Shown here: positions 17,015-24,342 of the stretch, piece after piece
Layout of the letters: every line of letters begins with the position of its first letter
How positions within the stretch are numbered: the stretch's first letter is position 1
Assembly (NCBI GenBank): GCA_029251785.1
Contig: JAQXCQ010000047.1
Location: 1-32,231, forward strand
Direction of reading: 5' to 3'
DNA from: Maricaulis sp.
GTDB lineage: Bacteria; Pseudomonadota; Alphaproteobacteria; Caulobacterales; Maricaulaceae
Length of the DNA stretch: 32,231 bases
Position numbers and translations under genes: made by a program
The notes under the pieces: generated by a model
Told to the model about the DNA's origin: nothing
The model's input: the letters and a program-made list of their open reading frames with translations, nothing else
The model's database searches: none

Positions 17015-18511
17015 TTAGCGATTTTCCGGCAAGAATTTCATATTGTCCATCGGCACCGAACGACCATCCTCCTGGACGATGCGGACGTGTTTACGCTTGA
17101 GCTTGCGCGGTTCCGCGACACCACAGGAATGAGCGATCATCTCGACATGCTTGGTGATGGTCTTTGCGTATTCGGCAACCATTTCTGACTTCTCCCGCAC
17201 AACCAGTCCACGCTGAAGGTTTTTATTATGCGTGGTTACACCCGTTGGGCAGGTGTTTTTGTGGCATTTGAGAGCCTGTATGCATCCGAGGGAAAACATG
17301 AAACCGCGCCCGCACTGGACGAAATCAGCCCCCGCGGCAAGGGCCCAGGCGACGGAACCAGGAATGAGAAGTTTACCGGATGCGATGACCCTGATGCGGT
17401 CTCTCAGGCCGTGTTGCCCTAAAATTTCGACCGCCATCGGAAGGGCTTCGCGGATTGGTAGTCCTACATTATCCATCAAAGCCATGGGTGCCGCACCGGT
17501 GCCACCATCGCCGCTGTCGATCGTGATGAAATCCGGGGCGTGATCGACACCACGACGCAGTATTTCCTCGCATAATTCATCGAGCCAGCCATAGGCACCG
17601 ATGACGGTTTTGAAACCAACAGGTTTACCGGTGACCGTGCGAATATGGGCCATCATATCGAGCAATTCAGTAACCGAACTTATCTCGGGATGCCGATTGG
17701 GCGAAATAGAAGCCTTACCGGAAGGGATGCCACGAATTTGGGCGACTTCACGGCTCACTTTGTTCGCGGGTAAAATGCCGCCCTTTCCGGGCTTTGCGCC
17801 CTGAGCCAGCTTAAGCTCAAACATTTTGACCTGTTTATGCGCGGCCGCTTCACGAAGCTTGGCGTCAGACAGCTGGCCGGCCTGATCCCGAACGCCGTAT
17901 TTTGCCGTTCCGATCTGGAAGACGATGTCGCACCCGCCCTCCAAATGCATTGGCGAAAGGCCACCTTCACCTGTGTTGAGCCAAATTCCGGCCTTGGCGG
18001 CGCCCTTTGAGAGCGCGCGAATGGCCGGCTTGGACAAGGAGCCGTAGCTCATCGCGGAAATATTGAAAAAAGCCGGTGCCTGGTAAGGGTGTTTGGTTCC
18101 GGGCCCGATTGTCATCGGTTGCGTCTCGGATGCATCCTGATCCAGCAGCGGGAAGGGACAATTTACAAATATGGCGGTTCCGACAGGGTTTAGCGGCTTT
18201 GTTGAACCAAATGGTATGGTGCCGCCCTTGCCCTTTGCCGCGCGATCGACCCAGTCACGTTCTGCCCGATTGAACGGGAGTTCCTCTCGATCCATCGCGA
18301 AGAAGTATTGCCGAAAGAATTCACCCAGCGTGTTAAATAGACTGCGAAAACGCCCAACAACCGGGTAATTGCGACGGATTGCGTCGCTGTTTTGCGCGAT
18401 ATCCACCACATACATCAAGAAAATAAAAAGAACGCCGATGCCGATCGACATGATGAATAGCTGAGTCAGGACAGACATCGCGTCCATCGCCCATTGTGGC
18501 AAACCCATCAT
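17015..18511 (-). CDS. FMN-binding glutamate synthase-like membrane protein
   Basis: A GltB central-domain protein, a standalone FMN flavoprotein with an N-terminal membrane span. Residues about 14-36 (LTQLFIMSIGIGVLFIFLMYVV) form one TM helix. The FMN domain follows, with FFNISAMSYGSLSKPAIRAL, NTGEGGLSP, QGAKPGKGG, FITIDSGDGGTGAAP and VIASGKLL. The iron-sulfur ligands are CIQALKCHKNTCPTG (C-x5-C-x4-C, a 3Fe-4S pattern). It lacks the glutaminase domain and the separate NADPH subunit, so real glutamate synthesis is doubtful; the biological reaction of this family is poorly defined. Start codons at 18511, 18541 and 18583 are all possible; GGGG upstream favours 18511 slightly. It stands alone after the grpE terminator. 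Confidence 0.88.
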   Translation of the reverse strand: MMGLPQWAMDAMSVLTQLFIMSIGIGVLFIFLMYVVDIAQNSDAIRRNYPVVGRFRSLFNTLGEFFRQYFFAMDREELPFNRAERDWVDRAAKGKGGTIPFGSTKPLNPVGTAIFVNCPFPLLDQDASETQPMTIGPGTKHPYQAPAFFNISAMSYGSLSKPAIRALSKGAAKAGIWLNTGEGGLSPMHLEGGCDIVFQIGTAKYGVRDQAGQLSDAKLREAAAHKQVKMFELKLAQGAKPGKGGILPANKVSREVAQIRGIPSGKASISPNRHPEISSVTELLDMMAHIRTVTGKPVGFKTVIGAYGWLDELCEEILRRGVDHAPDFITIDSGDGGTGAAPMALMDNVGLPIREALPMAVEILGQHGLRDRIRVIASGKLLIPGSVAWALAAGADFVQCGRGFMFSLGCIQALKCHKNTCPTGVTTHNKNLQRGLVVREKSEMVAEYAKTITKHVEMIAHSCGVAEPRKLKRKHVRIVQEDGRSVPMDNMKFLPENR

Positions 18512-18552
18512 TCTACAACCCCATAACTGTGCTGCAGACATGATGGCGCACT

Positions 18553-18578
18553 CGCTCGTGTGTGGCGAGCGCGTTTTT
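18553..18578 (+). terminator. Plus-strand intrinsic terminator at the 5' end of the glutamate-synthase-like gene
   Basis: CGCTCG (18553-18558), a 7-base loop and CGAGCG (18566-18571) are followed by CG and five T. It reads as a terminator only on the plus strand, antisense to the flanking minus-strand genes, so it could stop transcription running on from alkB. Confidence 0.45.
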
Positions 18579-18612
18579 GTCATTTCGAAAAAATGTGATC
18601 AGGCGTGAGGAT

Positions 18613-18644
18613 AAACCGGCTACGGACGCCGCCGTAACCGGTTT
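18613..18644 (-). terminator. Stable hairpin after grpE (probable terminator)
   Basis: AAACCGGCTACGG (18613-18625) pairs with CCGTAACCGGTTT (18632-18644) around a 6-base loop: 13 pairs with one mismatch or wobble. It starts 6 bases after the grpE stop. No T-run follows on the minus strand, so efficiency is uncertain. Confidence 0.55.
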
Positions 18645-18650
18645 GATCCG

Positions 18651-19286
18651 TCAGGCCTTGATATCTACCGAACCACCGGTTTCTGGCGGTGTGTCATCAG
18701 TGGGAGCGGTTGTTGCCGGCCCTGAAGAAACAGCGACCATGGCAGCACGCAGGGTTCTGCCACCGATGATAAAGCCGGTCTGCATGACCGAGGCAATGGT
18801 GCCCGAAGCCTGATCGGAGGGGATTTGGGCGACGGCCTGATGTTGATGCGGGTCGAAGGCATGTCCCGGCTCAGGGTTTACCTGTTTGACATTGTGACGC
18901 TCGAGCTTCGAAAGCAAAACTCTCTCGGTCATTGCAACACCGTCGACCAGGTTTTTCATGGCTTCGGATGTGTCGGCATCAGCGGATGTTTCAACCGCTG
19001 CCAGGGCGCGAGACAGATTGTCGGCGACTTCGACCATATCCTTGGCGAAGCTGCTGACGGCATAGTCGCGTGTGTCGCGGACTTCTTTCTCGGCGCGCTT
19101 GCGCGTGTTGTCGGCATCAGCGACGGCCCGCAGAAGGCGATCTCTCAAATCGTCGAGTTGGCCGCCCAGTTTTTCGACCGTGTCTTCATCGGCTTCAGCC
19201 GTGTCAGCCGATTCTGCAGCCTCTTCTGCGGCAATGGCATCGAGGTCTTCATCATTTGGGTTTTCGGTGTTGTCAGTATCGTTCAT
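18651..19286 (-). CDS. grpE: Nucleotide exchange factor GrpE
   Basis: Releases ADP from DnaK and acts as its thermosensor. It is 211 aa: an acidic, disordered N-terminus to about residue 35, a long coiled-coil helix (LDDLRDRLLRAVADADNTRK and on), then the C-terminal beta domain with NPEPGHAFDPHQHQAV and TGFIIGGRTLRAAMVAV, the GrpE signature. The tail after SSGPAT is an extra Thr/Pro-rich extension. A GTGAAG site precedes ATG 19286. It lies 12 bases downstream of hrcA and is clearly in its operon. Its partner DnaK is about 3.6 kb away in a separate unit. Confidence 0.97.
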   Translation of the reverse strand: MNDTDNTENPNDEDLDAIAAEEAAESADTAEADEDTVEKLGGQLDDLRDRLLRAVADADNTRKRAEKEVRDTRDYAVSSFAKDMVEVADNLSRALAAVETSADADTSEAMKNLVDGVAMTERVLLSKLERHNVKQVNPEPGHAFDPHQHQAVAQIPSDQASGTIASVMQTGFIIGGRTLRAAMVAVSSGPATTAPTDDTPPETGGSVDIKA

Positions 19287-19298
19287 GCTTCTTCACTC

Positions 19299-20366
19299 TC
19301 AGGATCGTGTGCCGTCCAGGATCTGGCCGACGACACGTGCGGTGTAATCGACGAGGGGGATAACACGAGCATAGTTCAAACGTGTTGGACCAATTACACC
19401 CACAGCGCCGATTATCTCCTGTTCCTTGTTGCGATAGGGGGCCACAAGGACGCTGGAGCCGGACAGGCTAAAGAGGGGGTTTTCCGCGCCGATAAACAGG
19501 CGAACACCTTGCCCGTCGCGCGCTTTGTCCATCAGGGATATGAGGCCTTCTTCCCGCTCAAGGTCCTCAAATAAAAGGCGAACCCGTTCCAAATCTTCGG
19601 CGGCATCGACGTTTTCAAGCAGGCGGGCCTGACCTCGGACGATCAAGGCTCTGTCCTGTCCGCCACTCCATGCAGCGAGGCCACTTTTGACCAGGGATTC
19701 GGTCACTGCATCGAGCTGCGCACGCTTTTCAGCAATCTCTTGTTCGATACGGGTGCGGGCTTCTCCCAGCGATCTGCCTTTAAGCCGAGTCGAGAGATAA
19801 TTTCCTGCCTCGATCAGTGAGGCGGGCGGTAAGCCGGCGGGGGTGATCATCAACCGGTTCTCAACGGAGCCATCTTCAAACACCAAGACGGCGAGCGCCT
19901 CGACGGCAGAGATCGGGACAAACTCCACATGCCGAAGCGGGGCTTCGCGTTTGGGTGTGATGACCAAACCCGCACCCCCTGCCAAACCACCAAGCAGCCC
20001 TGAAGCCTCGGCCAACAAATCAGGCATGGCGCGTCCTGACGGGCCAACCTGCCCATCAATCACACGACGCTCGTCGCTCGAGAGTTCACCGAGTTGCAAC
20101 AGGCCATCGACGAAAAGTCGCAGACCGGCGTGGGTGGGCATGCGCCCCGCGCTGGCGTGTGACGCCGTCAGAAGGCCCAGGGCGGACAGATCTGACATCG
20201 TGTTTCTGATTGAGGCGGGGGAGAGGTCCAGCTTGCGATTTTGCGACAGCGTGCGTGATCCAACGGCCTCGCCGGTTGTCAGATAGCCTTCGACGATTGC
20301 CTTGAAAATCGCGCGCATTCGCTCATCGAGCGCCTGGAGTCCGGAGAGGCCTGAAGAAGAAGTCAT
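19299..20366 (-). CDS. hrcA: Heat-inducible transcription repressor HrcA
   Basis: Repressor that binds CIRCE operators and is kept folded by GroEL. It has 355 aa from ATG 20366. The N-terminal winged helix contains SRTLSQNRKLDLSPASIRNT and MSDLSALGLLTASHASAGRM, classical HrcA sequence. The C-terminal regulatory domain ends with FSLSGSSVLVAPYRNKEQEI and IGAVGVIGPTRLNYARVIPL. The upstream TTG at 20411 is open but gives a non-family leader. AGGA lies only 2 bases from the ATG, a short spacing that suggests weak initiation. Gene order hrcA-grpE is standard. No CIRCE was seen in the 136-base region between it and rph, nor before dnaK, so its targets (for example groESL) are probably outside the window. 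Confidence 0.95.
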   Translation of the reverse strand: MTSSSGLSGLQALDERMRAIFKAIVEGYLTTGEAVGSRTLSQNRKLDLSPASIRNTMSDLSALGLLTASHASAGRMPTHAGLRLFVDGLLQLGELSSDERRVIDGQVGPSGRAMPDLLAEASGLLGGLAGGAGLVITPKREAPLRHVEFVPISAVEALAVLVFEDGSVENRLMITPAGLPPASLIEAGNYLSTRLKGRSLGEARTRIEQEIAEKRAQLDAVTESLVKSGLAAWSGGQDRALIVRGQARLLENVDAAEDLERVRLLFEDLEREEGLISLMDKARDGQGVRLFIGAENPLFSLSGSSVLVAPYRNKEQEIIGAVGVIGPTRLNYARVIPLVDYTARVVGQILDGTRS

Positions 20367-20502
20367 ATCCTCACATATGCAAGAGTGACCCGGAGTGCAA
20401 TCCGCGCTCAATGCGCGCCCAAATTTTTCGCGACTGTTTCCGCGCTTGATGGCGTGGGGGATGCCGGGTAGGAGCGGAAGACAAATTTTGAGGATGATGA
20501 TT

Positions 20503-21225
20503 ATGAGACCGAATGGCCGTCCACGCGATGCGATGCGTGAAATTACAATCGAAACCGGTGCGTCTACCTATGCTGAGGGATCTTGCCTGATCAAATTTGG
20601 TGGAACGCACGTACTGTGCTCCGCCAGTGTTGAGAGCAAGGTACCACCTTGGTTGCGAGGCGGCGGCAAGGGTTGGGTGACAGCGGAATACGGTATGTTA
20701 CCGCGCGCGACGCACTCTCGAAATCGCCGCGAGGCGACGGCGGGCAAACAGTCGGGGCGTACGCAGGAAATCCAACGTCTGATCGGGCGTTCCCTGCGCG
20801 CGGCTATTGATTTGGAGGCGCTAGGCGAGCGGCAGGTCACGGTCGATTGCGATGTGTTGCAGGCGGACGGTGGAACGCGAACTGCCTCGATCACAGGTGC
20901 CTGGGTCGCGTTAAAATTGGCGATGGCCTATTTGATCGAAGAGGGCGTCATAACGTCCGATCCGGTGCATTCACAGCTTGCCGCTGTTTCTTGCGGTTTG
21001 GTTGATAATGAGAACCGTCTTGACCTGGAATATGAAGAAGACCGGGTCGCCCAGGCAGACGCCAATTTTGTTCTGGCGGCGGATGGGTCTATCGTTGAAA
21101 TTCAAGCGACGGCCGAGGACACACCAATTGCCGAGTCAGATTTCCTCGAACTGTTTGCATTGGCCAAGGCGGGTGTTGCAAATTTGTGCGAGATCCAGAA
21201 CTCTGCCCTGAAGCCCAAGGCGTAA
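20503..21225 (+). CDS. rph: Ribonuclease PH
   Basis: Phosphorolytic 3'-to-5' exoribonuclease that trims tRNA 3' ends. The family N-terminus MRPNGRPRDAMREITIE fixes the start at 20503, with AGGA 8 bases upstream; an open frame from 20395 is not used. Visible signatures are GGTHVLCSASVE, GWVTAEYGMLPRATH, RNRREATAGKQSGRTQEIQR (phosphate-binding Arg and oligomer contacts) and VDCDVLQADGGTRTASITGA. The 240-aa length is normal. It is divergent from hrcA, an arrangement common in alphaproteobacteria, and is followed by two hairpins before the convergent HTH gene. Confidence 0.97.
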   Translation: MRPNGRPRDAMREITIETGASTYAEGSCLIKFGGTHVLCSASVESKVPPWLRGGGKGWVTAEYGMLPRATHSRNRREATAGKQSGRTQEIQRLIGRSLRAAIDLEALGERQVTVDCDVLQADGGTRTASITGAWVALKLAMAYLIEEGVITSDPVHSQLAAVSCGLVDNENRLDLEYEEDRVAQADANFVLAADGSIVEIQATAEDTPIAESDFLELFALAKAGVANLCEIQNSALKPKA

Positions 21226-21266
21226 CCTTTTTGGTTTCGGCTTGATGGCTGAAAGTGGAGTAAAAG

Positions 21267-21355
21267 CAGACGGCGGGAGCGCGCTGGGGGGCTGAAAATG
21301 GCCCACACGAGCTCTAGGGAAGGGGCTTACCGTGCAGACCCACTCCCGCCGTCTG
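21267..21355. other. 89-base inverted-repeat element, possible structured RNA
   Basis: CAGACGGCGGGAG (21267-21279) and CTCCCGCCGTCTG (21343-21355) are perfect 13-base inverted arms. The 63 bases between can form smaller helices such as GGGC/GCCC at about 21288-21304. Read on the minus strand the right end continues CTTTTAC, so a minus-strand small RNA or terminator is possible. It does not carry the signal-recognition-particle RNA core and is too short for 6S RNA. A small palindromic mobile element is the alternative. Confidence 0.45.
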
Positions 21356-21361
21356 TTACGT

Positions 21362-21388
21362 TCACCAGACCCCTGGTGAGCGACTTTT
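21362..21388 (+). terminator. Hairpin between rph and the HTH gene
   Basis: TCACCAG, loop ACCC, CTGGTGA (21362-21379) is a perfect 7-pair hairpin followed by GCGACTTTTG. It is a plausible terminator for rph on the plus strand, though the T-run is short. Confidence 0.45.
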
Positions 21389-21401
21389 GAGCCTGACGTG
21401 C

Positions 21402-21638
21402 CTATTGGGCAGCGTCTTTGGCATCCTCGTCTTCATCGAAATCGAAAAGCAGCAGGTCGCCCGGCTGGCATTCGAGTTCGCGGCACAGCGCCTCCAGTGT
21501 CGAGAAGCGGACGGCCTTGGCTTTGCCTGTCTTGAGAATTGACAGGTTGGCCATCGTAATTCCGACCCGGTCGCACAATTCGGTGAGCGACATGCGGCGG
21601 TCGAGGAGAATTCGGTCAAGAGTGACGCGTATCGGCAT
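21402..21638 (-). CDS. Cro/CI-type HTH regulator (YozG-like)
   Basis: A 78-aa single-domain DNA-binding protein: LTELCDRVGITMANLSILKTGKAKAVRFSTLEALCRELEC is the helix-turn-helix core (quoted in parts: LTELCDRVGITMANLS and KTGKAKAVRFSTLEAL), followed by QPGDLLLFD, typical of YozG-type regulators, and an acidic tail DFDEDEDAKDAA. GGGGGA lies 9 bases upstream of ATG 21638. It starts 13 bases after the DUF2975 membrane gene. This pairing of a small HTH regulator with a DUF2975 protein is recurrent in bacteria but has no settled function. It may regulate its own operon. Confidence 0.88.
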   Translation of the reverse strand: MPIRVTLDRILLDRRMSLTELCDRVGITMANLSILKTGKAKAVRFSTLEALCRELECQPGDLLLFDFDEDEDAKDAAQ

Positions 21639-21651
21639 AATCAGCGTCCCC

Positions 21652-22200
21652 CTATATCGTCAGTTTTTGTTCTTGGCGCATTCGCGCGCCTTCACGGAAT
21701 ACTTCCGCAAAAATCAGCAATACGCCGACGGCAAACCAGGCGCCCAGCTCTATGTCGGGTCTCAGCGCGATATGTGCGCCTCCCTCGACGGGCATGCCCA
21801 TGACTGTCAGCAACATTGCGACCGCGCCCTGGGTGATGGTTCTAAGAACCTGGTAAGCCGCAATGGCCACAGCAATAACCCGAAGGTGTCCGGCATTTTC
21901 AGGGACAAAGGGGTCGCCTGAAATCAAGGTCGCGAAAATCTTTCTTAGACGGTGAATGATCACCATCAATGCGACGATCTCGGCGGACAAAATTGGGAAT
22001 GCCATAGCCCTGTTTCTCAGGGTTTCGAATAACTCCGTTGCAAAAGGCGGGGTGTAGCCAAAGAAAGCCATGATGAACGCGACGGCTGAACTCACCAATA
22101 TGATCGATGCGAGCGCCAGGGCGACCCAGGACAAGTACCAGGCGATGTCGAGCACCGGCTTCAGTTTTGATGCGAGTGAACCGCGACCGAGCGAATTCAT
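21652..22200 (-). CDS. DUF2975 membrane protein
   Basis: A 182-aa membrane protein with four predicted spans: about 20-45 (WYLSWVALALASIILVSSAV), 65-85 (FPILSAEIVALMVIIHRL), 107-130 (VIAVAIAAYQVLRTITQGAV) and 148-167 (GAWFAVGVLLIFAEVF). The loop LRKIFATLISGDPFVPENAGHLR is the most recognisable DUF2975 feature (core GDPFVPENAGHLR). The C-terminal REGARMRQEQKLTI matches family tails that precede the HTH partner. GGAAGGGG precedes ATG 22200. A hairpin (22225-22265) separates it from the small membrane ORF upstream. Function unknown. Confidence 0.85.
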   Translation of the reverse strand: MNSLGRGSLASKLKPVLDIAWYLSWVALALASIILVSSAVAFIMAFFGYTPPFATELFETLRNRAMAFPILSAEIVALMVIIHRLRKIFATLISGDPFVPENAGHLRVIAVAIAAYQVLRTITQGAVAMLLTVMGMPVEGGAHIALRPDIELGAWFAVGVLLIFAEVFREGARMRQEQKLTI

Positions 22201-22224
22201 GCTTTCCCCTTCCAGTATCTGAAC

Positions 22225-22265
22225 AAAACCGGCTCTGGCGAACGGGGATCCGCAGCGCCGGTTTT
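22225..22265. terminator. Bidirectional intrinsic terminator after the 38-aa ORF
   Basis: AAAACCGGC (22225-22233) and GCCGGTTTT (22257-22265) pair perfectly, with further inner pairs CTG/CAG and CG/CG around a loop. Both outer ends are A/T-rich, so it can work on either strand. It follows the small membrane ORF on the minus strand by 15 bases. Confidence 0.65.
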
Positions 22266-22280
22266 ATTCATGTATAACGA

Positions 22281-22397
22281 TCATGCGATCGTTGGTACGA
22301 TAGCGTAGTAAGCACCTGCGGCCACAGAGACCAGCAGAGTCATATTTATGATTATTGAGAAAAATGACTGCATACCCTTATTTTTGGACCTGACCAT
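22281..22397 (-). CDS. Small single-span membrane protein, 38 aa
   Basis: A short open frame in an otherwise empty 376-base gap. It starts MVRSKNKGMQ, positively charged, and continues with one hydrophobic helix, SFFSIIINMTLLVSVAAGAY, ending YAIVPTIA. AAGGA lies 9 bases before the ATG at 22397, and a strong terminator-type hairpin follows the stop by 15 bases, so this looks like a complete mini transcription unit. An in-frame upstream ATG at 22421 would add MQLEGNNE (46 aa) but lacks a ribosome site. I recognise no family. It sits upstream of the DUF2975/HTH pair on the same strand and downstream of a palindrome-rich promoter region. Coding status rests on these signals only. Confidence 0.55.
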   Translation of the reverse strand: MVRSKNKGMQSFFSIIINMTLLVSVAAGAYYAIVPTIA

Positions 22398-22476
22398 CTC
22401 ATTGTTTCCTTCTAGTTGCATCTGACCAATTACCGTTACCATTCGTGTGTTCTGGACGATGTTTCCCGTCCATGTT

Positions 22477-22490
22477 GTTTATCGATAAAC
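22477..22490. promoter_or_regulatory. 14-base perfect palindrome (operator candidate)
   Basis: GTTTATCGATAAAC reads the same on both strands and lies in the divergent region between the 38-aa ORF and rdgB. Perfect palindromes of this size are typical of dimeric repressor sites. Confidence 0.5.
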
Positions 22491-22516
22491 CCCTTCATCT
22501 AAAGACGCAAGCAAAA

Positions 22517-22554
22517 ATATCGTTTTTCAATATTAATTTTTCGAAATACGATAT
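22517..22554. promoter_or_regulatory. Inverted repeat over a probable rdgB promoter
   Basis: ATATCGTTTTTC (22517-22528) and GAAATACGATAT (22543-22554) are inverted arms with 11 of 12 matches. On the plus strand TTTTCA (22524-22529), 17 bases, TACGAT (22547-22552) could be the -35 and -10 of rdgB, so the arms would cover both promoter elements. This is a strongly AT-rich patch. Confidence 0.4.
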
Positions 22555-22576
22555 GTAAACGAACGAAATATCAACC

Positions 22577-23170
22577 ATGACACGCAAAGAAATTTGGGTT
22601 TTGTCCAGCCATAATCACGGCAAAATCAAAGAGTTAAAAGATATTCTGGAGCCATACGGAGTCGGCCTGTCTTCTGCTGCGGAAATGTCGCTGCCAGAAC
22701 CGGAAGAAACTGAAAAAACATTTGTGGGTAACGCCATCTTGAAGGCTGAAGCGGCACGTGACGAGACCGGTATGGTGTGTCTGGCGGATGATTCCGGCTT
22801 GTGTGTTGATGCTTTGGGGGGAGACCCTGGCGTGCTATCGGCCCGTTGGGGTGGGGAGGCGCGCGATTTCGATCTGGCCATGCGTCGGGTGCATGAGGCG
22901 CTGGAGGCTCTGGAAACAAACGATCGAACCGCGCGCTTTGTCTGTGTTATTGCGCTCGCGCGTCCGGATGGTTCGGTTCGTGATCATGTCGGTGAAATTG
23001 TGGGCTCGATCGTATGGCCCCCGCGAGGCGATGACGGGTTCGGCTATGATGCGATCTTTCAGCCGGAGGGTCATAACCGCACATTTGCTGAGATGAGCCG
23101 TGATGAAAAACGCGCTCTAAGCCACCGTGGCAGGGCGCTGGCCTCTCTGGTCAGCGAAGAATTTGGTTGA
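22577..23170 (+). CDS. rdgB: XTP/dITP pyrophosphatase RdgB
   Basis: House-cleaning nucleotidase that hydrolyses dITP, XTP and related non-standard purine triphosphates to monophosphates, keeping them out of DNA and RNA. HAM1-family signatures are SSHNHGKIKEL (residues 10-20), TFVGNAILKAEAA, LADDSGLCVDALGGDPGVLSAR (core ADDSGLCVDAL, 70-80), DGFGYDAIF and KRALSHRGRAL. The 197-aa length is normal. No clear ribosome site precedes ATG 22577. Its stop TGA shares one base with the hemW ATG (TGATG), so the two are translationally coupled. Confidence 0.95.
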   Translation: MTRKEIWVLSSHNHGKIKELKDILEPYGVGLSSAAEMSLPEPEETEKTFVGNAILKAEAARDETGMVCLADDSGLCVDALGGDPGVLSARWGGEARDFDLAMRRVHEALEALETNDRTARFVCVIALARPDGSVRDHVGEIVGSIVWPPRGDDGFGYDAIFQPEGHNRTFAEMSRDEKRALSHRGRALASLVSEEFG

Positions 23171-24342
23171 TGGATAGTTTAGCGAACGGATTGGGTCTGT
23201 ATGTCCACTGGCCGTATTGCGCCCGGATCTGCCCGTATTGTGATTTCAATGTCTATCGTCCACGCGATGGCGGTGATGAATTATTGGACGCCATTCTCCA
23301 GGACATGGCTTTTTGGCACTCACAGACCCGATCCCGCCGACTTGCGAGTATCCATTTTGGCGGCGGCACACCGTCTTTGATGACCGGTCACCAGGTCGAG
23401 GCGATCATTTCGAGGGCGGCAGAATTGTGGGGTCTGGAGGCGCGGATTGAAATCGGGCTCGAGGCCAACCCTAAGGATGTGGGCCGGTACGCAGATTTCA
23501 AATCGGCTGGCGTGACGCGGCTATCTGTCGGCGCCCAAAGTTTTGATAACCAGGTGCTGAAGTCGCTGGGCCGCGATCATGGCGCTGATCAGTCTGCCCT
23601 AGCGATTAAAGAAGCACAGCGTGTGTTTGCGGCGGTCTCCATTGATCTGATCTATGCACTGGCTGGCCAAGATTTGGCGCATTGGCAAACAGAGCTTGAG
23701 CAGGCGTTGAGGTTTGGGGTGGGTCATCTATCGCCGTATCAGCTGACGATTGAGGCGCAAACGTCTTTTGGTAAGCGTGCGGCACGCGGTGAAGTGCTGG
23801 ATGCCCCCCCCGATTTGGCTGCGGATTTCTATGAGATGACACAGGCACTGTGCGACAAACACGGGTTAGCGGGTTACGAAATTTCCAACCATGCGCGCAG
23901 CGAAGCAGAGCAATCTCGACATAATCGTTTGTATTGGGCCGGCGGTGACTGGATTGGTGTCGGGCCAGGCGCGCATGGCCGTGTTGGAGCGTCGATTTCA
24001 GGCGGTCGGCGAGCGACAACCGCACATCGGCGACCCCAGATTTATAGAGAAGCGATAGAGACAGGTCAGTCCGTTTGGCAAGATGATGATATTCTTACGG
24101 CCTCCGAAGAAGCCGCCGAGAGAATATTGATGGGATTGCGCGTGCACTCCGGTCTGGACCGGTCACATCTGCGCCGAACTACCGGTCAGGACATTGATCT
24201 GAACGCGCTTGAGCGATGGTCCGAGGCCCAGCTTATGCGCTCGGATGGAGATCAAGCCTGGCTGACGGCAGCCGGTCGCCTGCTGGCTGATCGGTTATCG
24301 GGCGAGCTGGTCGGTGATTTCTCCGTCGAGCAAGGCAGATAA
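23170..24342 (+). CDS. hemW: Radical SAM heme chaperone HemW
   Basis: Radical S-adenosylmethionine family protein, heme chaperone/insertion factor (older annotation: oxygen-independent coproporphyrinogen oxidase-like). The 4Fe-4S ligands are Cys17, Cys21 and Cys24 in YCARICPYCDF. HFGGGTPSLM binds SAM, and SRHNRLYW contains the HNxxYW motif characteristic of HemW rather than HemN. The C-terminal winged-helix-like part (MGLRVHSGLDRS) is present. Length is 390 aa. ATG 23170 overlaps the rdgB stop by one base; a TTG one codon earlier is less likely. Its last 48 bases overlap the end of the convergent LpoA-type gene. The rdgB-hemW order is conserved in many Proteobacteria. Confidence 0.95.
   Translation: MDSLANGLGLYVHWPYCARICPYCDFNVYRPRDGGDELLDAILQDMAFWHSQTRSRRLASIHFGGGTPSLMTGHQVEAIISRAAELWGLEARIEIGLEANPKDVGRYADFKSAGVTRLSVGAQSFDNQVLKSLGRDHGADQSALAIKEAQRVFAAVSIDLIYALAGQDLAHWQTELEQALRFGVGHLSPYQLTIEAQTSFGKRAARGEVLDAPPDLAADFYEMTQALCDKHGLAGYEISNHARSEAEQSRHNRLYWAGGDWIGVGPGAHGRVGASISGGRRATTAHRRPQIYREAIETGQSVWQDDDILTASEEAAERILMGLRVHSGLDRSHLRRTTGQDIDLNALERWSEAQLMRSDGDQAWLTAAGRLLADRLSGELVGDFSVEQGR

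Noticed and set aside
18825..19574. 249-codon plus-strand open frame opposite grpE and the end of hrcA
   Set aside because: Antisense to two well-defined genes, with no domain and no start signal.
21267..21355. SRP RNA or 6S RNA identity for the inverted-repeat element
   Set aside because: The conserved GGAAGGAAGCAGCC-type SRP core is absent and the element is about half the length of 6S RNA.
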